Shown here: positions 19,100 through 29,191 of the stretch, piece after piece | Layout: each line of letters opens with the position of its first letter | Numbering within the stretch: the stretch's first letter is position 1 | Source of the DNA: Tannerellaceae bacterium | GTDB taxonomy: Bacteria; Bacteroidota; Bacteroidia; Bacteroidales; Tannerellaceae | Direction of reading: 5' to 3' | Length of the DNA: 64,000 bases | NCBI GenBank assembly: GCA_021201865.1 | Contig: JAJQEE010000158.1 | Location: 1-64,000, forward strand | Made by a program: the position numbers and the translations under genes | Notes under the pieces: model-generated | Told to the model about the DNA's origin: nothing | Seen by the model: only the letters and a program-made list of their open reading frames with translations | Databases searched by the model: none

Positions 19100-21937
19100 T
19101 TAAATGACGATATTAACGATCTTCTTAGGAACGAAAATGATCTTTTTGGGAGTTTTACCCTGTAACCATTTTTCTGCACTTTCATGTCCCAGGGCAGCTG
19201 CTTCCGCATCTTCTTTGGTTGCCTCTGAAGGAAGTTCAATACTGTACCGGGCTTTCCCATTAAAAGAAACTGCATATACAATGGTATCTTCTTTCAGGTA
19301 TTCTTCATTATATTCCGGCCATTGAGCATCTACAATTGTAGAGGTATGACCTAATTCATGCCATAATTCTTCTGCGGCATGTGGTGCAAAAGGAGCTAAA
19401 ACAATAATTAATTGTTCCAGAATAGCTCTTTTATGACATTTTAAAGACGTTAATTCATTTACACAGATCATGAATGCACTGATAGAAGTATTGAAAGAAA
19501 AATGTTCAATATCGTAGGTTACTTTCTTAATCAGTTTGTGTAATGATTTTAACTCTTCCGCAGTGGGTTCCTCATCTGTTACCTGTAGAGTATCAGTGTT
19601 ACCATAGAATAATCCCCATAATTTCTTCAGGAAACGATGAACTCCGTCAATACCGTTGGTATCCCATGGTTTGGATTGTTCCAAAGGACCTAAGAACATC
19701 TCATACAGACGTAAAGTATCCGCACCATATTTTTCAACGATCATATCCGGATTCACTACATTATACATCGATTTGGACATTTTTTCAACAGCCCATCCAC
19801 AAATATACTTACCATCTTCCAGGATAAATTCAGCTGTCTTATATTCCGGATTCCAGTTTCTGAAGGCTTCTATATCCAGTATATCATTGCTAACGATATT
19901 GACGTCAACATGCAACGGAGTGACATCATATTGGTCTTTCAGATTCAGGGAAACAAATTGATTTGTGCCATTAATACGATATACAAAATTGGAACGTCCC
20001 TGGATCATTCCCTGATTAATCAGTTTCTGGAAAGGTTCCTCTCCGCATGAAATACCCAGGTCATACAGGAATTTATTCCAGAAACGGCTATAGATCAGGT
20101 GACCAGTTGCATGTTCGGTACCACCGATATACAGATCTACATTTTTCCAGTATTCATTTGCTTTTCTGGATACTAACTCTTTTTCATTGTTAGGGTCCAT
20201 ATAATGCAGATAATAGGCAGATGAACCGGCAAAACCAGGCATCGTACAAAGTTCCAATGGGAAAATAGTCCGGTTATCTATTTTAGAAGTTTCTACTACT
20301 TTTCCATTTACTTTATCCCAGGCCCAGTTGGTGGCTCTTCCTAACGGTGGCTCACCCGTTTCCGTAGGCAGGAATTTATCTACTTCCGGTAATTCTAATG
20401 GTAGTTTATCTAATGGTAACATCTGAGGTAACCCGTCCGCATCATAATATACAGGGAAAGGCTCTCCCCAGTAGCGTTGACGGCTGAAAATAGCATCCCT
20501 CAAACGATAATTGATTTTGATCTTACCTAATCCTTTTTCTTCAATATAAGTTTTGGTTTTAGCAATCGCTTCTTTTACTTCCAGGCCATTCAATACCAAT
20601 CCTCCTTCTATTCCTTTTCCTGGTTGGGGAGAGTTGATCATCTTACCTTCTTTGGCGTCATAACTTTCTTCAGAAATGTCACAGCCTTCAATCAGAGGAA
20701 TGATCGGTAAATTAAAATGTTTAGCGAAAGCATAGTCACGGCTATCATGTCCCGGTACAGCCATAATTGCTCCTGTTCCGTATCCGGCCAATACGTAATC
20801 ACTGATCCATACCGGAATTGCTTCCTGAGTCAGCGGGTTGATCGCATAGGAACCAGAGAATACACCGGTTACCTTTTTATCAGCCATCCGTTCCCTTTCG
20901 GTTCTCTTTTTGGTCATAGCCAAATACTTATCTACCTCTTGCTTCTGTTCAGGAGTGGTAAGTGCCTGTACTAATTCACTCTCCGGAGCCAGGACCATAA
21001 AGGTAACCCCGAAAATAGTATCTGCACGGGTCGTAAAGATGGTAAATGTCAGATCCGAGTCTTTTACATGAAACTTCATTTCAGCACCTTCACTACGCCC
21101 GATCCAGTTTCGTTGGGTTTCTTTTAATGAATCTGTCCAGTCCACAGTATCCAACCCATCCAATAAACGTTGTGTGTAGGCAGATACGCGGAGACACCAT
21201 TGACGCATGACTTTCTGTTCAACAGGATATCCACCACGTTCGGAAACACCATTTACCACTTCATCGTTTGCCAATACGGTACCCAAAGCTGAACACCAGT
21301 TCACCATCGTATCTCCTAAATAAGCGATCCGGTAATTCAGGAGTATTTCCTGTTTTTCCTTGTCACTTTTTGCTTTCCACTCGTCAGCAGTAAAAGACAA
21401 TTCTTCTCCATGAGCGATATTTAAACCTTCCGTTCCTACCTGTTCAAACGCCTCGATTAATCCTTCAATAGGCATTGCTTTGTTTTCATCATAGCAATAG
21501 TAACTATTGAACATCTGTATGAAAGCCCACTGTGTCCAGCGATAGTATTCGGAATTGCAGGTACGCACTTCACGGCTCCAGTCATAAGAGAAACCAATCT
21601 TATCCAACTGTTCACGGTAGCGTGCAATATTGTTTTTAGTAGTAATTTCCGGATGTTGACCCGTCTGGATAGCATATTGTTCGGCTGGAAGTCCATAGGC
21701 GTCATATCCCATCGGATGTAACACATTGAAACCTCTTAGTCGTTTAAAACGGGAATAAATATCAGAAGCAATGTATCCAAGCGGATGTCCCACATGTAAA
21801 CCTGCTCCTGACGGATATGGGAACATATCCAGCACATAAAATTTAGGTTTACTGTGATCTTCGGTTACTTTGTAAACATTATTCTCTACCCAATATTTTT
21901 GCCATTTCTTTTCTATGGCACCGAACTTATACTCCAT
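19100..21937 (-). CDS. leuS: Leucyl-tRNA synthetase
   Basis: A 945-residue class I synthetase that charges tRNA-Leu. The HIGH-type motif is [15 protein letters not shown] near residue 40, the editing (CP1) domain follows ([10 protein letters not shown] and the [15 protein letters not shown] region), and the KMSKS loop is [10 protein letters not shown]. The C-terminal anticodon-binding domain is complete, and a Bacteroidetes-type insertion is present in the CP1 region. A -7 box lies at 22009-22016. Confidence 0.97.
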   Translation of the reverse strand: MEYKFGAIEKKWQKYWVENNVYKVTEDHSKPKFYVLDMFPYPSGAGLHVGHPLGYIASDIYSRFKRLRGFNVLHPMGYDAYGLPAEQYAIQTGQHPEITTKNNIARYREQLDKIGFSYDWSREVRTCNSEYYRWTQWAFIQMFNSYYCYDENKAMPIEGLIEAFEQVGTEGLNIAHGEELSFTADEWKAKSDKEKQEILLNYRIAYLGDTMVNWCSALGTVLANDEVVNGVSERGGYPVEQKVMRQWCLRVSAYTQRLLDGLDTVDWTDSLKETQRNWIGRSEGAEMKFHVKDSDLTFTIFTTRADTIFGVTFMVLAPESELVQALTTPEQKQEVDKYLAMTKKRTERERMADKKVTGVFSGSYAINPLTQEAIPVWISDYVLAGYGTGAIMAVPGHDSRDYAFAKHFNLPIIPLIEGCDISEESYDAKEGKMINSPQPGKGIEGGLVLNGLEVKEAIAKTKTYIEEKGLGKIKINYRLRDAIFSRQRYWGEPFPVYYDADGLPQMLPLDKLPLELPEVDKFLPTETGEPPLGRATNWAWDKVNGKVVETSKIDNRTIFPLELCTMPGFAGSSAYYLHYMDPNNEKELVSRKANEYWKNVDLYIGGTEHATGHLIYSRFWNKFLYDLGISCGEEPFQKLINQGMIQGRSNFVYRINGTNQFVSLNLKDQYDVTPLHVDVNIVSNDILDIEAFRNWNPEYKTAEFILEDGKYICGWAVEKMSKSMYNVVNPDMIVEKYGADTLRLYEMFLGPLEQSKPWDTNGIDGVHRFLKKLWGLFYGNTDTLQVTDEEPTAEELKSLHKLIKKVTYDIEHFSFNTSISAFMICVNELTSLKCHKRAILEQLIIVLAPFAPHAAEELWHELGHTSTIVDAQWPEYNEEYLKEDTIVYAVSFNGKARYSIELPSEATKEDAEAAALGHESAEKWLQGKTPKKIIFVPKKIVNIVI

Positions 21938-22008
21938 AACTACTATATGTATTGTCTTTAATTATTTTCTTAATTAAGTAAAATCTATTATTCATTTGAT
22001 TTTCTGTG

Positions 22009-22016
22009 CAAAAATA
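22009..22016 (-). promoter_or_regulatory. -7 box for leuS
   Basis: The minus strand reads TATTTTTG (TAnnTTTG), 71 bases upstream of the leuS ATG. Confidence 0.5.
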
Positions 22017-22194
22017 CGAATAAATGACGAAAGTTGGTTGAATTGTCCGGAAAGTAGAACCTCCTTTTAGGGAAATAGTCACTTTATTCAGATGAAAAGA
22101 AAAAATAGTTCCGGAAAAAAGGATCATAACAAGATTTAGGAAATCTTAAAAAAGAAAGTTCCGGAAAAACACTGATTAAAAACAGTAGAACTTG

Positions 22195-22202
22195 TACCTT
22201 TG
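22195..22202 (+). promoter_or_regulatory. -7 box for mutS
   Basis: TACCTTTG matches TAnnTTTG, 32 bases before the GTG start at 22235. A 13-bp direct repeat (AGTTCCGGAAAAA, 22107-22119 and 22157-22169) lies upstream. Confidence 0.55.
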
Positions 22203-22234
22203 CATGTGGTGGTAAATTTAACAAATGAAAAACG

Positions 22235-24848
22235 GTGGCAAAACCTGTAGTTGAAACTCCTTTAATGAAGCAATATTTCGACATTAAGTCGAAACATCCT
22301 GATGCAATCCTTTTATTTCGCGTAGGTGACTTTTATGAAATGTATGGTGAAGATGCAGTCATAGGAGCTGAGATCGTAGGGATTGTACAGACTAAAAAAG
22401 CAAATGGTCCGGGACAGTTCATAGAAATGGCCGGGTTTCCTCATCATGCCCTGGATAATTATCTGCCTAAATTAGTACGGGCAGGAAAACGGGTAGCTAT
22501 CTGTGACCAGTTGGAAGATCCCAAAATGACTAAGAAGCTGGTCAAAAGGGGAGTCACTGAATTGGTAACTCCCGGGGTTTCTATTAACGACAATATATTA
22601 AACCATAAGGAAAATAACTTCCTGGCTTCCGTACATTTTCACAAAAACACCTGTGGTATTTCTTTTCTGGATATTTCAACGGGGGAATTTCTGACAGCAG
22701 AAGGTACGATTGATTATGTAGATAAGTTATTGAATAATTTTTCTCCCAAAGAGGTACTGATCGAACGGAATAGCCGGAAGATGTTTGAAGAGAGTTTCGG
22801 TTCCCGCTTCTTTACATTTGAACTGGAAGATTGGGTTTTTACGGCGGATGCGGCAAATGATCGCTTGTTAAAGCATTTTGAAACCAAGAATCTGAAGGGA
22901 TTTGGAGTACAACATCTCAAATTAGGTATCATTGCTTCCGGGGCTATTTTGCATTATCTGGATATTACCCAGCATACTCAGGTTTCTCATGTGACCTGCC
23001 TTTCCCGGATAGAAGAAGATCGGTATGTACGCCTGGATAAGTTTACAGTCCGGAGTCTGGAATTAATTGGGACGATGAATGAAGATGGGATCAGCTTATT
23101 GATGTGATCGATAAAACAATTTCTCCGATGGGTTCTCGTATGCTCAGACGTTGGTTATTGTTTCCCCTGAAAGATGTTCGTCCTATTAAGGAACGGCAGG
23201 ATGTGGTGGATCATTTTTTCCGTCATCCGGATATGAAAGAGTTACTGGAAACCCGTCTTGCACAGATTGGAGATCTGGAACGGATTATCTCTAAAGTAGC
23301 GGTAGGAAGGGTTTCTCCCCGTGAAGTAGTTCAGCTAAAAGTAGCACTTCGTGCCATTGAGCCTATTAAAGAGGCTTGTATGAATAGTAATGAACCCAGT
23401 TTATGTTTGATTGGAGAACAGTTAAATGCCTGTTCCAGGATCTGTGAACGAATTGAAAAAGAAGTAAATCCGGATCCCCCTGTTTTGTTGAATAAAGGGA
23501 ATGTGATCGCTTCCGGTGTGAATGAAGAATTGGATGAACTGCGTTCCATTGCTTTTTCAGGAAAAGATTATCTGTTACAGGTACAGCAGCGGGAAAGTGA
23601 AAAACAGGTATTCCCAGTCTGAAAATTGCTTTTAATAATGTATTCGGTTACTATATTGAAGTTCGTAATACTCATAAGGATAAGGTTCCACCAGAGTGGA
23701 TACGAAAACAGACCCTCGTAAATGCAGAACGATATATCACCGAAGAATTAAAAGAATATGAAGAAAAGATTCTGGGTGCGGAGGAAAAGATCCTGAGCCT
23801 GGAAGGACGATTATTCAATGAATTGGTACTGTGTCTGATGGATTATATTGCTCCTGTACAGACGAATGCTAATTTGATTGGCCGTCTGGATTGTCTTCTT
23901 TCCTTTGCAAAAGTGGCCCAGAGTAACAAATACATCCGGCCAATCGTGGATGACAGCGATGTGATTGATATTCATTCCGGCCGCCATCCGGTTATTGAAA
24001 AGCAATTACCTTTAGGAGAATCCTATATTGCAAATGATGTCTATCTGGATGGAGAAAAGCAACAGATCATTATCATTACCGGACCCAATATGGCAGGTAA
24101 ATCTGCTTTATTACGGCAAACTGCTTTGATCACTTTAATGGCACAAACCGGTTGTTTTGTTCCTGCCGAAAGTGCCCGGATCGGATTGGTGGATAAAATC
24201 TTTACCAGGGTAGGAGCTTCTGATAATATTTCAGTAGGGGAATCTACTTTTATGGTCGAGATGAACGAAGCATCCGATATATTGAATAATCTTTCTTCCC
24301 GGAGTCTGGTATTATTTGATGAGTTAGGGAGAGGGACCAGTACTTATGATGGGATTTCCATTGCCTGGGCGATTGTGGAATATATTCATGAACATCCTCA
24401 GTTCCGTGCAAAAACCCTGTTTGCTACCCACTACCATGAGTTGAATGAAATGGAACGTTCTTTTAAACGGATCAAAAACTACAATGTTTCGGTCAAAGAA
24501 GTGGGCAATAAGGTGATCTTTATGCGGAAACTAATACCAGGTGGTAGTGAACACAGCTTTGGTATTCATGTGGCCAAGATGGCTGGGATGCCGAAAAGTA
24601 TTGTAAAACGTTCAAATGAGATATTAAAACAACTTGAAAATGAGAACCGGCAGGAGGGGATTAGCAGTAAGCCTGTGAAGAATATTGCTTCTGCTGCTGA
24701 AGGCTATCAATTGAATTTCTTTCAGTTGGATGATCCTGTGCTGAGCCGGGTAAGGGATGAAATAAGGAATATGGATGTGAATAATCTTACCCCATTAGAG
24801 GCGTTAAATAAGTTAAGTGAGATACGAAAGATCATCACAGGAAAATAA
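22235..24848 (+). pseudogene. mutS: DNA mismatch repair protein MutS, two frameshifts
   Basis: Joined, this would be a full-length MutS of about 871 residues, the mismatch-recognition ATPase. The mismatch-binding Phe-x-Glu motif ([13 protein letters not shown]) is in the first piece, and the Walker A GPNMAGKS plus [11 protein letters not shown] and ATHYHEL are in the third. The frame is lost twice: one base is missing near 23100, where GISLL should continue into [11 protein letters not shown], and a second is missing from an A run at 23597-23601 (five A, six needed), where RESEK should continue into [10 protein letters not shown]. No single open frame holds both the mismatch-binding and ATPase parts, so the gene as given is non-functional. 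The start is GTG, or an ATG ten codons later. Two independent breaks argue for decay, but base-calling error is possible. Confidence 0.9.
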
Positions 24849-24853
24849 AGAAT

Positions 24854-24891
24854 AGCCATAGACCCGGAATTACCGCTCCGGGCTTATGGCT
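24854..24891 (+). terminator. Hairpin after mutS
   Basis: AGCCATA and CCCGGA (24854-24868) pair with TCCGGG and TATGGCT (24877-24891) just after the mutS stop, with a T-rich tract following. Confidence 0.65.
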
Positions 24892-24904
24892 ACTCTTTAT
24901 TCAT

Positions 24905-24988
24905 CTACCTGGTAATCTCCTGGATATCCTGCAACGTGAAGTTTCCCACTAATTGCACAATCGTATATCCTTTGTTAACATCTCTTAT
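24905..24988 (-). pseudogene. Possible C-terminal remnant of a DUF4252-like gene
   Basis: On the minus strand a 27-codon open stretch with no start reads RDVNKGYTIVQLVGNFTLQD and then IQEITR and stop. This resembles the end of DUF4252-type exported proteins, but it is short. The rest of 24990-25250 holds a start-less plus-strand stretch (about 25000-25210) and nothing I can identify. Confidence 0.25.
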
Positions 24989-25250
24989 GATCTAACATTT
25001 ATTTTTCATATTCTCAGATTTATAAAGTTTACAACTCTTTGTCAGAATCTTCTTTTACGCGAAAAGTAATTTATGTTTTTAAAGACGGATCAGGAGAAGG
25101 TTTTGTTACAGGAAAAGGAATCTTTTTTATTTCTCTCCGGAATACATTGATAATATTTAACGCAATGAACTCAACAAAAGGCGGTTTCCTTCTGTTTTGT
25201 AGGTCCATTTAGTTAATAGAAAGTGAAATAAAAATTAAAATAAAGAGAAT

Positions 25251-25663
25251 ATGAAAAAAGTATTTTTTCAGGATTACTGGCAGTGGGACTTTTGTTTTCA
25301 GCGAATGCTTTTGCTCAGGATGTTAAAAGAGATAATACCCGGAACGAAGTAAGAGAGGGTATTGAAAGTAATAGAAATAACCTCGATGAACGGGTAGAGG
25401 ATATGAAAGGTAATATTGAGCATGATGTGGATGTGGACGTAAATACAAACACGAACCGGTCAGATATGAGAAATGATGCGGACCGTTTGGAAAACAGATG
25501 GGAAGAAGGAAAAGAAAATGTAAAAAGCGGTACCCGGGAATTAGGTGATAAAATTGAAGAAGGGGGTCGTAAAGTGAAAGAAGGAACTAAACGGACCGGA
25601 GAAAAAATAGGGGATGAAGCTAAAAAAGTAGAAAGAGAAGCTGATCGACGCTTAAATGATTAA
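25251..25663 (+). pseudogene. Small exported charged-helix protein, frameshift in signal peptide
   Basis: From the ATG at 25251, the protein would be about 137 residues: a signal peptide (MKKVFFSGLLAVGLLFSANA then FAQD), and a highly charged helical body with KEGTKRTGEKIGDEAKK near the end, like YtxH/LEA-type stress proteins. The T run at 25263-25268 has six T where seven are needed, so as written the signal peptide is out of frame and only the part from the GTG at 25283 is open. The change is in a homopolymer, so it could be a phase-variable site or a base-calling error. The function is not known. Confidence 0.65.
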
Positions 25664-25709
25664 TATATAGTTTATTGTAGTTTTTTAAAAAGTGCATTAG
25701 CAAAAAGCA

Positions 25710-25744
25710 AAGGGTATATAAATAATTTACATTTATATACCCTT
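25710..25744. terminator. Hairpin terminator after the small protein gene
   Basis: A 13-bp perfect stem (25710-25722 with 25732-25744) is followed by a T-rich tract. Confidence 0.8.
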
Positions 25745-25787
25745 CTTTTATTTGGAATGAAAAACAGATTGCTTATTTAGTAAGCCG

Positions 25788-25922
25788 TTAGCTGACAAAA
25801 GCGAAACGTCTGCTATCCGGTGCCCAGCAATCAAAGATACTGTTACCTTGTTTGATTGTGCTTGCATAGGTAAGTTTCCTACTGATAGTCCGATAACTGA
25901 GTAAATAAATAGTTTTATGAGG
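25788..25922 (-). pseudogene. Possible C-terminal remnant of a TolB/PD40-like gene
   Basis: A start-less minus-strand stretch of 44 codons ends in SIFDCWAPDSRRFAFVS and stop. The WAPDSRRFAFVS part resembles the WSPDGKxIAFVS signature of PD40 propeller repeats. An in-frame TGA (25923-25925) lies directly upstream. The similarity is short, so this is tentative. Confidence 0.3.
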
Positions 25923-25953
25923 TCAAGAATTGAATCTGACTGAATGATAATAA

Positions 25954-27156
25954 TTATTCTGATCTACTGCGCAGTTCTTTCATTCTCAGTAAAGCTTCTA
26001 CATAATAGTAATCAGCATAGGAGAGAGGAACGTCTACTTCACTGTTTCCTGGTAAATGACCCGTACAATGCATGATCGTGAAATAGTTGTTTTCTCCTTT
26101 TTCTGCCAGATATGCAGGCGAGGAGAGGGAGCGTATCTGCTGTTCGGCAAATGCCAGATATTCCTTTCCGGAGGGATCTAACTGACTTAATTCGATTAAT
26201 GCGGAGGCCATGATCGCGGCGGCTGAAGCATCCCGGGGGACGTTAGGAATATCCGGATCATCAAAATCCCAGTAAGGAACCTTATCTTCCGGCATATTAG
26301 GATGATGGAGAAGAAATCCTGCAATTTGTCTTGCCTGTTCGAGATAAACCGGGTTATGGGTTTCCCGGAACATCATGGTGTACCCATATAATCCCCAGGC
26401 TTGTCCTCTTGCCCATGCTGATTCATCGGCATATCCCTGATGGGTTTGTTTGGCATGGGGGAGTCCGCTGATGGTATCATAAGAAATGACATGATAACAA
26501 CTGTAATCCGGCCTATAGTGGTGCTCGAGGGTCTTAAGAGCATGTGTATGGGCGATCTGTTCATAGGTTTCATCTCCTGTTATACGGGAAGTCCAGGTGA
26601 GCAGTTCCAGATTCATCATATTATCAATAATTACTGCGTATTGCCACACCTCTTTATTCCAATCCCAGGAGCGGATCGCGCCGATTGCCGGATCATAACG
26701 GGTGATGAGGGAATTAGCTCCTGTAGTCAGTACTTCCACATAATCGGGATTCTGAGTGATCCGGTATCCATTCCCATAACTGCAATACAGCATAAATCCG
26801 ATATCATGCGTGTTAGTCAGATGTTTAACGTTCTCTACCCGGCCGGTGTATAATTCAGCGTATTTTTTTAATTCTGTCGTGGGATGATTCTCATATAAAT
26901 ACCACAGTTGTCCGGGAAAAAATCCGGAACACCACCATTCATAATCACTGGTAGATAAGGACCCGTCAGGATGGGTACTTCTGGGTAGTTCACCTTCCCG
27001 GTTCTCCAGCTCTTTTGCCATCAGGAGTGCCTGTTCTGTTGCTCGTTGAAATCCCCGGTCAATGACAATCGAAAGAGATTCCTGTTCCGGAGTAGGAGAG
27101 CACTGGGTAAATAGAAAAAGAATGCCCAGTGAATATAAAAGCAGGTTTCTATTCAT
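25954..27156 (-). CDS. GH88 unsaturated glucuronyl hydrolase, lipoprotein
   Basis: A 400-residue glycoside hydrolase of family 88, which removes the unsaturated uronic acid that polysaccharide lyases leave on glycosaminoglycan or other uronate oligosaccharides. The signal peptide ends in a lipobox (FLFTQC), so the enzyme is probably a lipoprotein. The expected catalytic Asp residues are in HDIGFMLYCSYG and VIIDNMMNLELL; the (alpha/alpha)6 features WARGQAWGLYGY and YWDFDDPDIPNVPRDASAAA are intact. There is no SusC/D pair or lyase beside it, so the target glycan is open. A -7 box is at 27182-27189. Confidence 0.9.
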   Translation of the reverse strand: MNRNLLLYSLGILFLFTQCSPTPEQESLSIVIDRGFQRATEQALLMAKELENREGELPRSTHPDGSLSTSDYEWWCSGFFPGQLWYLYENHPTTELKKYAELYTGRVENVKHLTNTHDIGFMLYCSYGNGYRITQNPDYVEVLTTGANSLITRYDPAIGAIRSWDWNKEVWQYAVIIDNMMNLELLTWTSRITGDETYEQIAHTHALKTLEHHYRPDYSCYHVISYDTISGLPHAKQTHQGYADESAWARGQAWGLYGYTMMFRETHNPVYLEQARQIAGFLLHHPNMPEDKVPYWDFDDPDIPNVPRDASAAAIMASALIELSQLDPSGKEYLAFAEQQIRSLSSPAYLAEKGENNYFTIMHCTGHLPGNSEVDVPLSYADYYYVEALLRMKELRSRSE

Positions 27157-27181
27157 CAGGTATTAAATTTAAGTGTTTACA

Positions 27182-27189
27182 CAAACATA
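27182..27189 (-). promoter_or_regulatory. -7 box for the GH88 gene
   Basis: The minus strand reads TATGTTTG (TAnnTTTG), 25 bases before the ATG. Confidence 0.5.
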
Positions 27190-27326
27190 CGGATTTTTTC
27201 CTTTCCCGTGGAGAGTTACCGGAAGAAAGTAATGAAGTTAGATTTTGGTGTATAAAAAAGGATTAACCCACAACTAATCCTATCAAATGAAGGTGTTAGT
27301 TGTGGGCGATGCTTTATATAACAGGA

Positions 27327-28430
27327 TTATACGTTGAAACGGAAATGCATAATATCTCCATCCTGTACAACATATTCTTTTCCTTCTACACTCATCTTAC
27401 CGGCTTCTTTTACAGCCGCTTCTGAGCCATAAGTAATGAAGTCTTCGTATTTGATCACTTCTGCACGGATAAAGCCTTTTTCAAAGTCTGTGTGGATCAC
27501 ACCGGCACATTGAGGAGCTTTGCTACCTTTCAAATATGTCCATGCACGTACCTCTTGTACACCAGCTGTCAGATAAGTTTCCAGGTTCAACAGTTTATAA
27601 GCTGCTTTAATGAGACGGCTTACTCCCGATTCTTCCAGTCCTATTTCACTTAAGAACATTTGACGTTCTTCATAGGTCTCAAATTCCGCGATCTCACTTT
27701 CAATTTTAGCAGCAACAACCAGGATCTCCGCGTCTTCATCTTTCACCGCTTCTTTTACTGCTTCCACATATTTGTTCCCGTTCACCGCACTTGCTTCGTC
27801 TACATTGCAAACGTACATCACCGGTTTACTGGTCAGTAAGAATAGCTCATGCGCCACTTTCTGTTCATCTTTTGTGTCAAAACTTACTGTACGGGCATTT
27901 TTCCCCTGTAACAAGGCTTCTCTGAATCTGGATAACACATCATAAGCCAGCTTCGCTTGTTTGTCACCTCCGGTTTGTGCCTGTTTCTGAACTTTGGCAA
28001 TACGGCTTTCAATGGTCTCCAGATCTTTTAACTGCAACTCTGTATCTATGATCTCTTTGTCACGCACCGGATCTACCTGCCCATCTACATGTACGATGTT
28101 TTCATCATCAAAACAACGCAACACATGCAGAATGGCATCTGTTTCCCGGATATTAGCTAAGAATTTATTTCCTAATCCTTCTCCTTTGCTCGCCCCTTTT
28201 ACTAAACCCGCGATATCTACTATCTCCACGGTTGTGGGAACGATTCGTTGTGGATTGATGAGTTCTGCCAGTTTATTCAGCCGTTCGTCCGGAACAGTAA
28301 TAACTCCCACGTTGGGTTCAATCGTACAAAAAGGAAAATTTGCTGATTGCGCTTTCGCATTGGATAAGCAATTGAAAAGAGTAGATTTTCCCACATTTGG
28401 AAGACCTACGATACCGCATTGTAATGCCAT
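27327..28430 (-). CDS. ychF: Redox-regulated ribosome-binding ATPase YchF
   Basis: A 367-residue Obg-like P-loop ATPase. The G1 motif is GLPNVGKSTLFN near residue 8, the switch region has VDIAGLVKGASKGEGLGN, a coiled-coil arm follows in the middle, and a TGS domain closes the protein (VIHTDFEKGFIRAEVIKYED). The family binds ribosomes and hydrolyses ATP rather than GTP because the G4 motif is altered. It stands alone with a -7 box at 28514-28521. Confidence 0.95.
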   Translation of the reverse strand: MALQCGIVGLPNVGKSTLFNCLSNAKAQSANFPFCTIEPNVGVITVPDERLNKLAELINPQRIVPTTVEIVDIAGLVKGASKGEGLGNKFLANIRETDAILHVLRCFDDENIVHVDGQVDPVRDKEIIDTELQLKDLETIESRIAKVQKQAQTGGDKQAKLAYDVLSRFREALLQGKNARTVSFDTKDEQKVAHELFLLTSKPVMYVCNVDEASAVNGNKYVEAVKEAVKDEDAEILVVAAKIESEIAEFETYEERQMFLSEIGLEESGVSRLIKAAYKLLNLETYLTAGVQEVRAWTYLKGSKAPQCAGVIHTDFEKGFIRAEVIKYEDFITYGSEAAVKEAGKMSVEGKEYVVQDGDIMHFRFNV

Positions 28431-28513
28431 TCTATCTTGAAAATTTTATTTGTTATCAGTTGTTTGTTATTCTCCAGTGTTTAAATTCCTTGGATCACTG
28501 GATTTTGAGAATG

Positions 28514-28521
28514 CAAAGATA
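28514..28521 (-). promoter_or_regulatory. -7 box for ychF
   Basis: The minus strand reads TATCTTTG (TAnnTTTG), 83 bases before the ychF ATG. Confidence 0.5.
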
Positions 28522-28690
28522 GTTATTCTTTTAATAGGAACAGATAGAAAAGAATGTTCAAAAACTAATCTGATTTTAAAATAGATAAAACTTATATCCG
28601 TTAATTTCGGCCAACTATTATCTTTCTACCGGCTATTTCTTATTAAACTATTGTTTTAACTCTCTCTTTCTAACAGTTATTTTACATTTT

Positions 28691-28803
28691 ACCATTCACC
28701 CTTCACCTGTTTAAAATAGAGTTCTTATAATCAATAATTTAACTCTTCAAAAATGGTGAATAGACGATTTTTCTCTCTATTCACCATTCACCGTCTATTC
28801 ACC
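28691..28803. repeat. ATTCACC-type intergenic repeats with hairpin
   Basis: Copies of ATTCACC occur at about 28694, 28780, 28787 and 28798. GGTGAATAGACG (28755-28766) pairs perfectly with CGTCTATTCACC (28792-28803), and a shorter alternative partner lies at 28776-28785. No coding sequence is apparent between 28522 and 29191. Confidence 0.6.
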
Positions 28804-28975
28804 TTGTCTTGTCCTGAATAGGATTGACTGTTATTAGTATAAATCCTGTATATGGTTCTCAAAATTGATATTGTTTTATGTAAATAAAGACCAAGACAGA
28901 TTATTGGGATTTACTCTCTATTCGCTGAGAAACTATAAGCCATGATAGAAAGAACTATCCTTTTTATGCCGACCT

Positions 28976-29073
28976 GGTAGGTTATGATACAGGACTCATA
29001 AGCTTGTGATACAGGATTCATAACCTTATGATGCCTGACTCTTAACCTTATGAGTCCTGTATCATAACCTACC
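28976..29073. repeat. Long palindromic repeat element
   Basis: Two 27-bp arms (28976-29002 and 29047-29073) are perfect reverse complements around a 44-base loop. Inside, imperfect copies of a roughly 22-bp unit (core GATACAGGACTCATAA, GATACAGGATTCATAA) recur in both orientations, which suggests repeated unit amplification. The element lies between polA and ychF and encodes nothing obvious. Confidence 0.85.
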
Positions 29074-29191
29074 TGAATAGTATAACCAGCCTACTATCTG
29101 GTAGGAAACAGAACAGTTTCTGTGCAAACGCAGCATAGTGCATAAGCTTCCAGTCAAACCTGGAGTCTATATATAGAATCTATGAAGATTC

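Noticed and set aside
22107..22169. Direct repeats AGTTCCGGAAAAA upstream of mutS as a regulatory site
   Set aside because: TCCGGA is very common throughout this window, so the repeat may be chance; noted only in the promoter entry.
28976..29073. CRISPR-like array
   Set aside because: Units are inverted and directly abutting, with no uniform spacers and no cas genes in the window.
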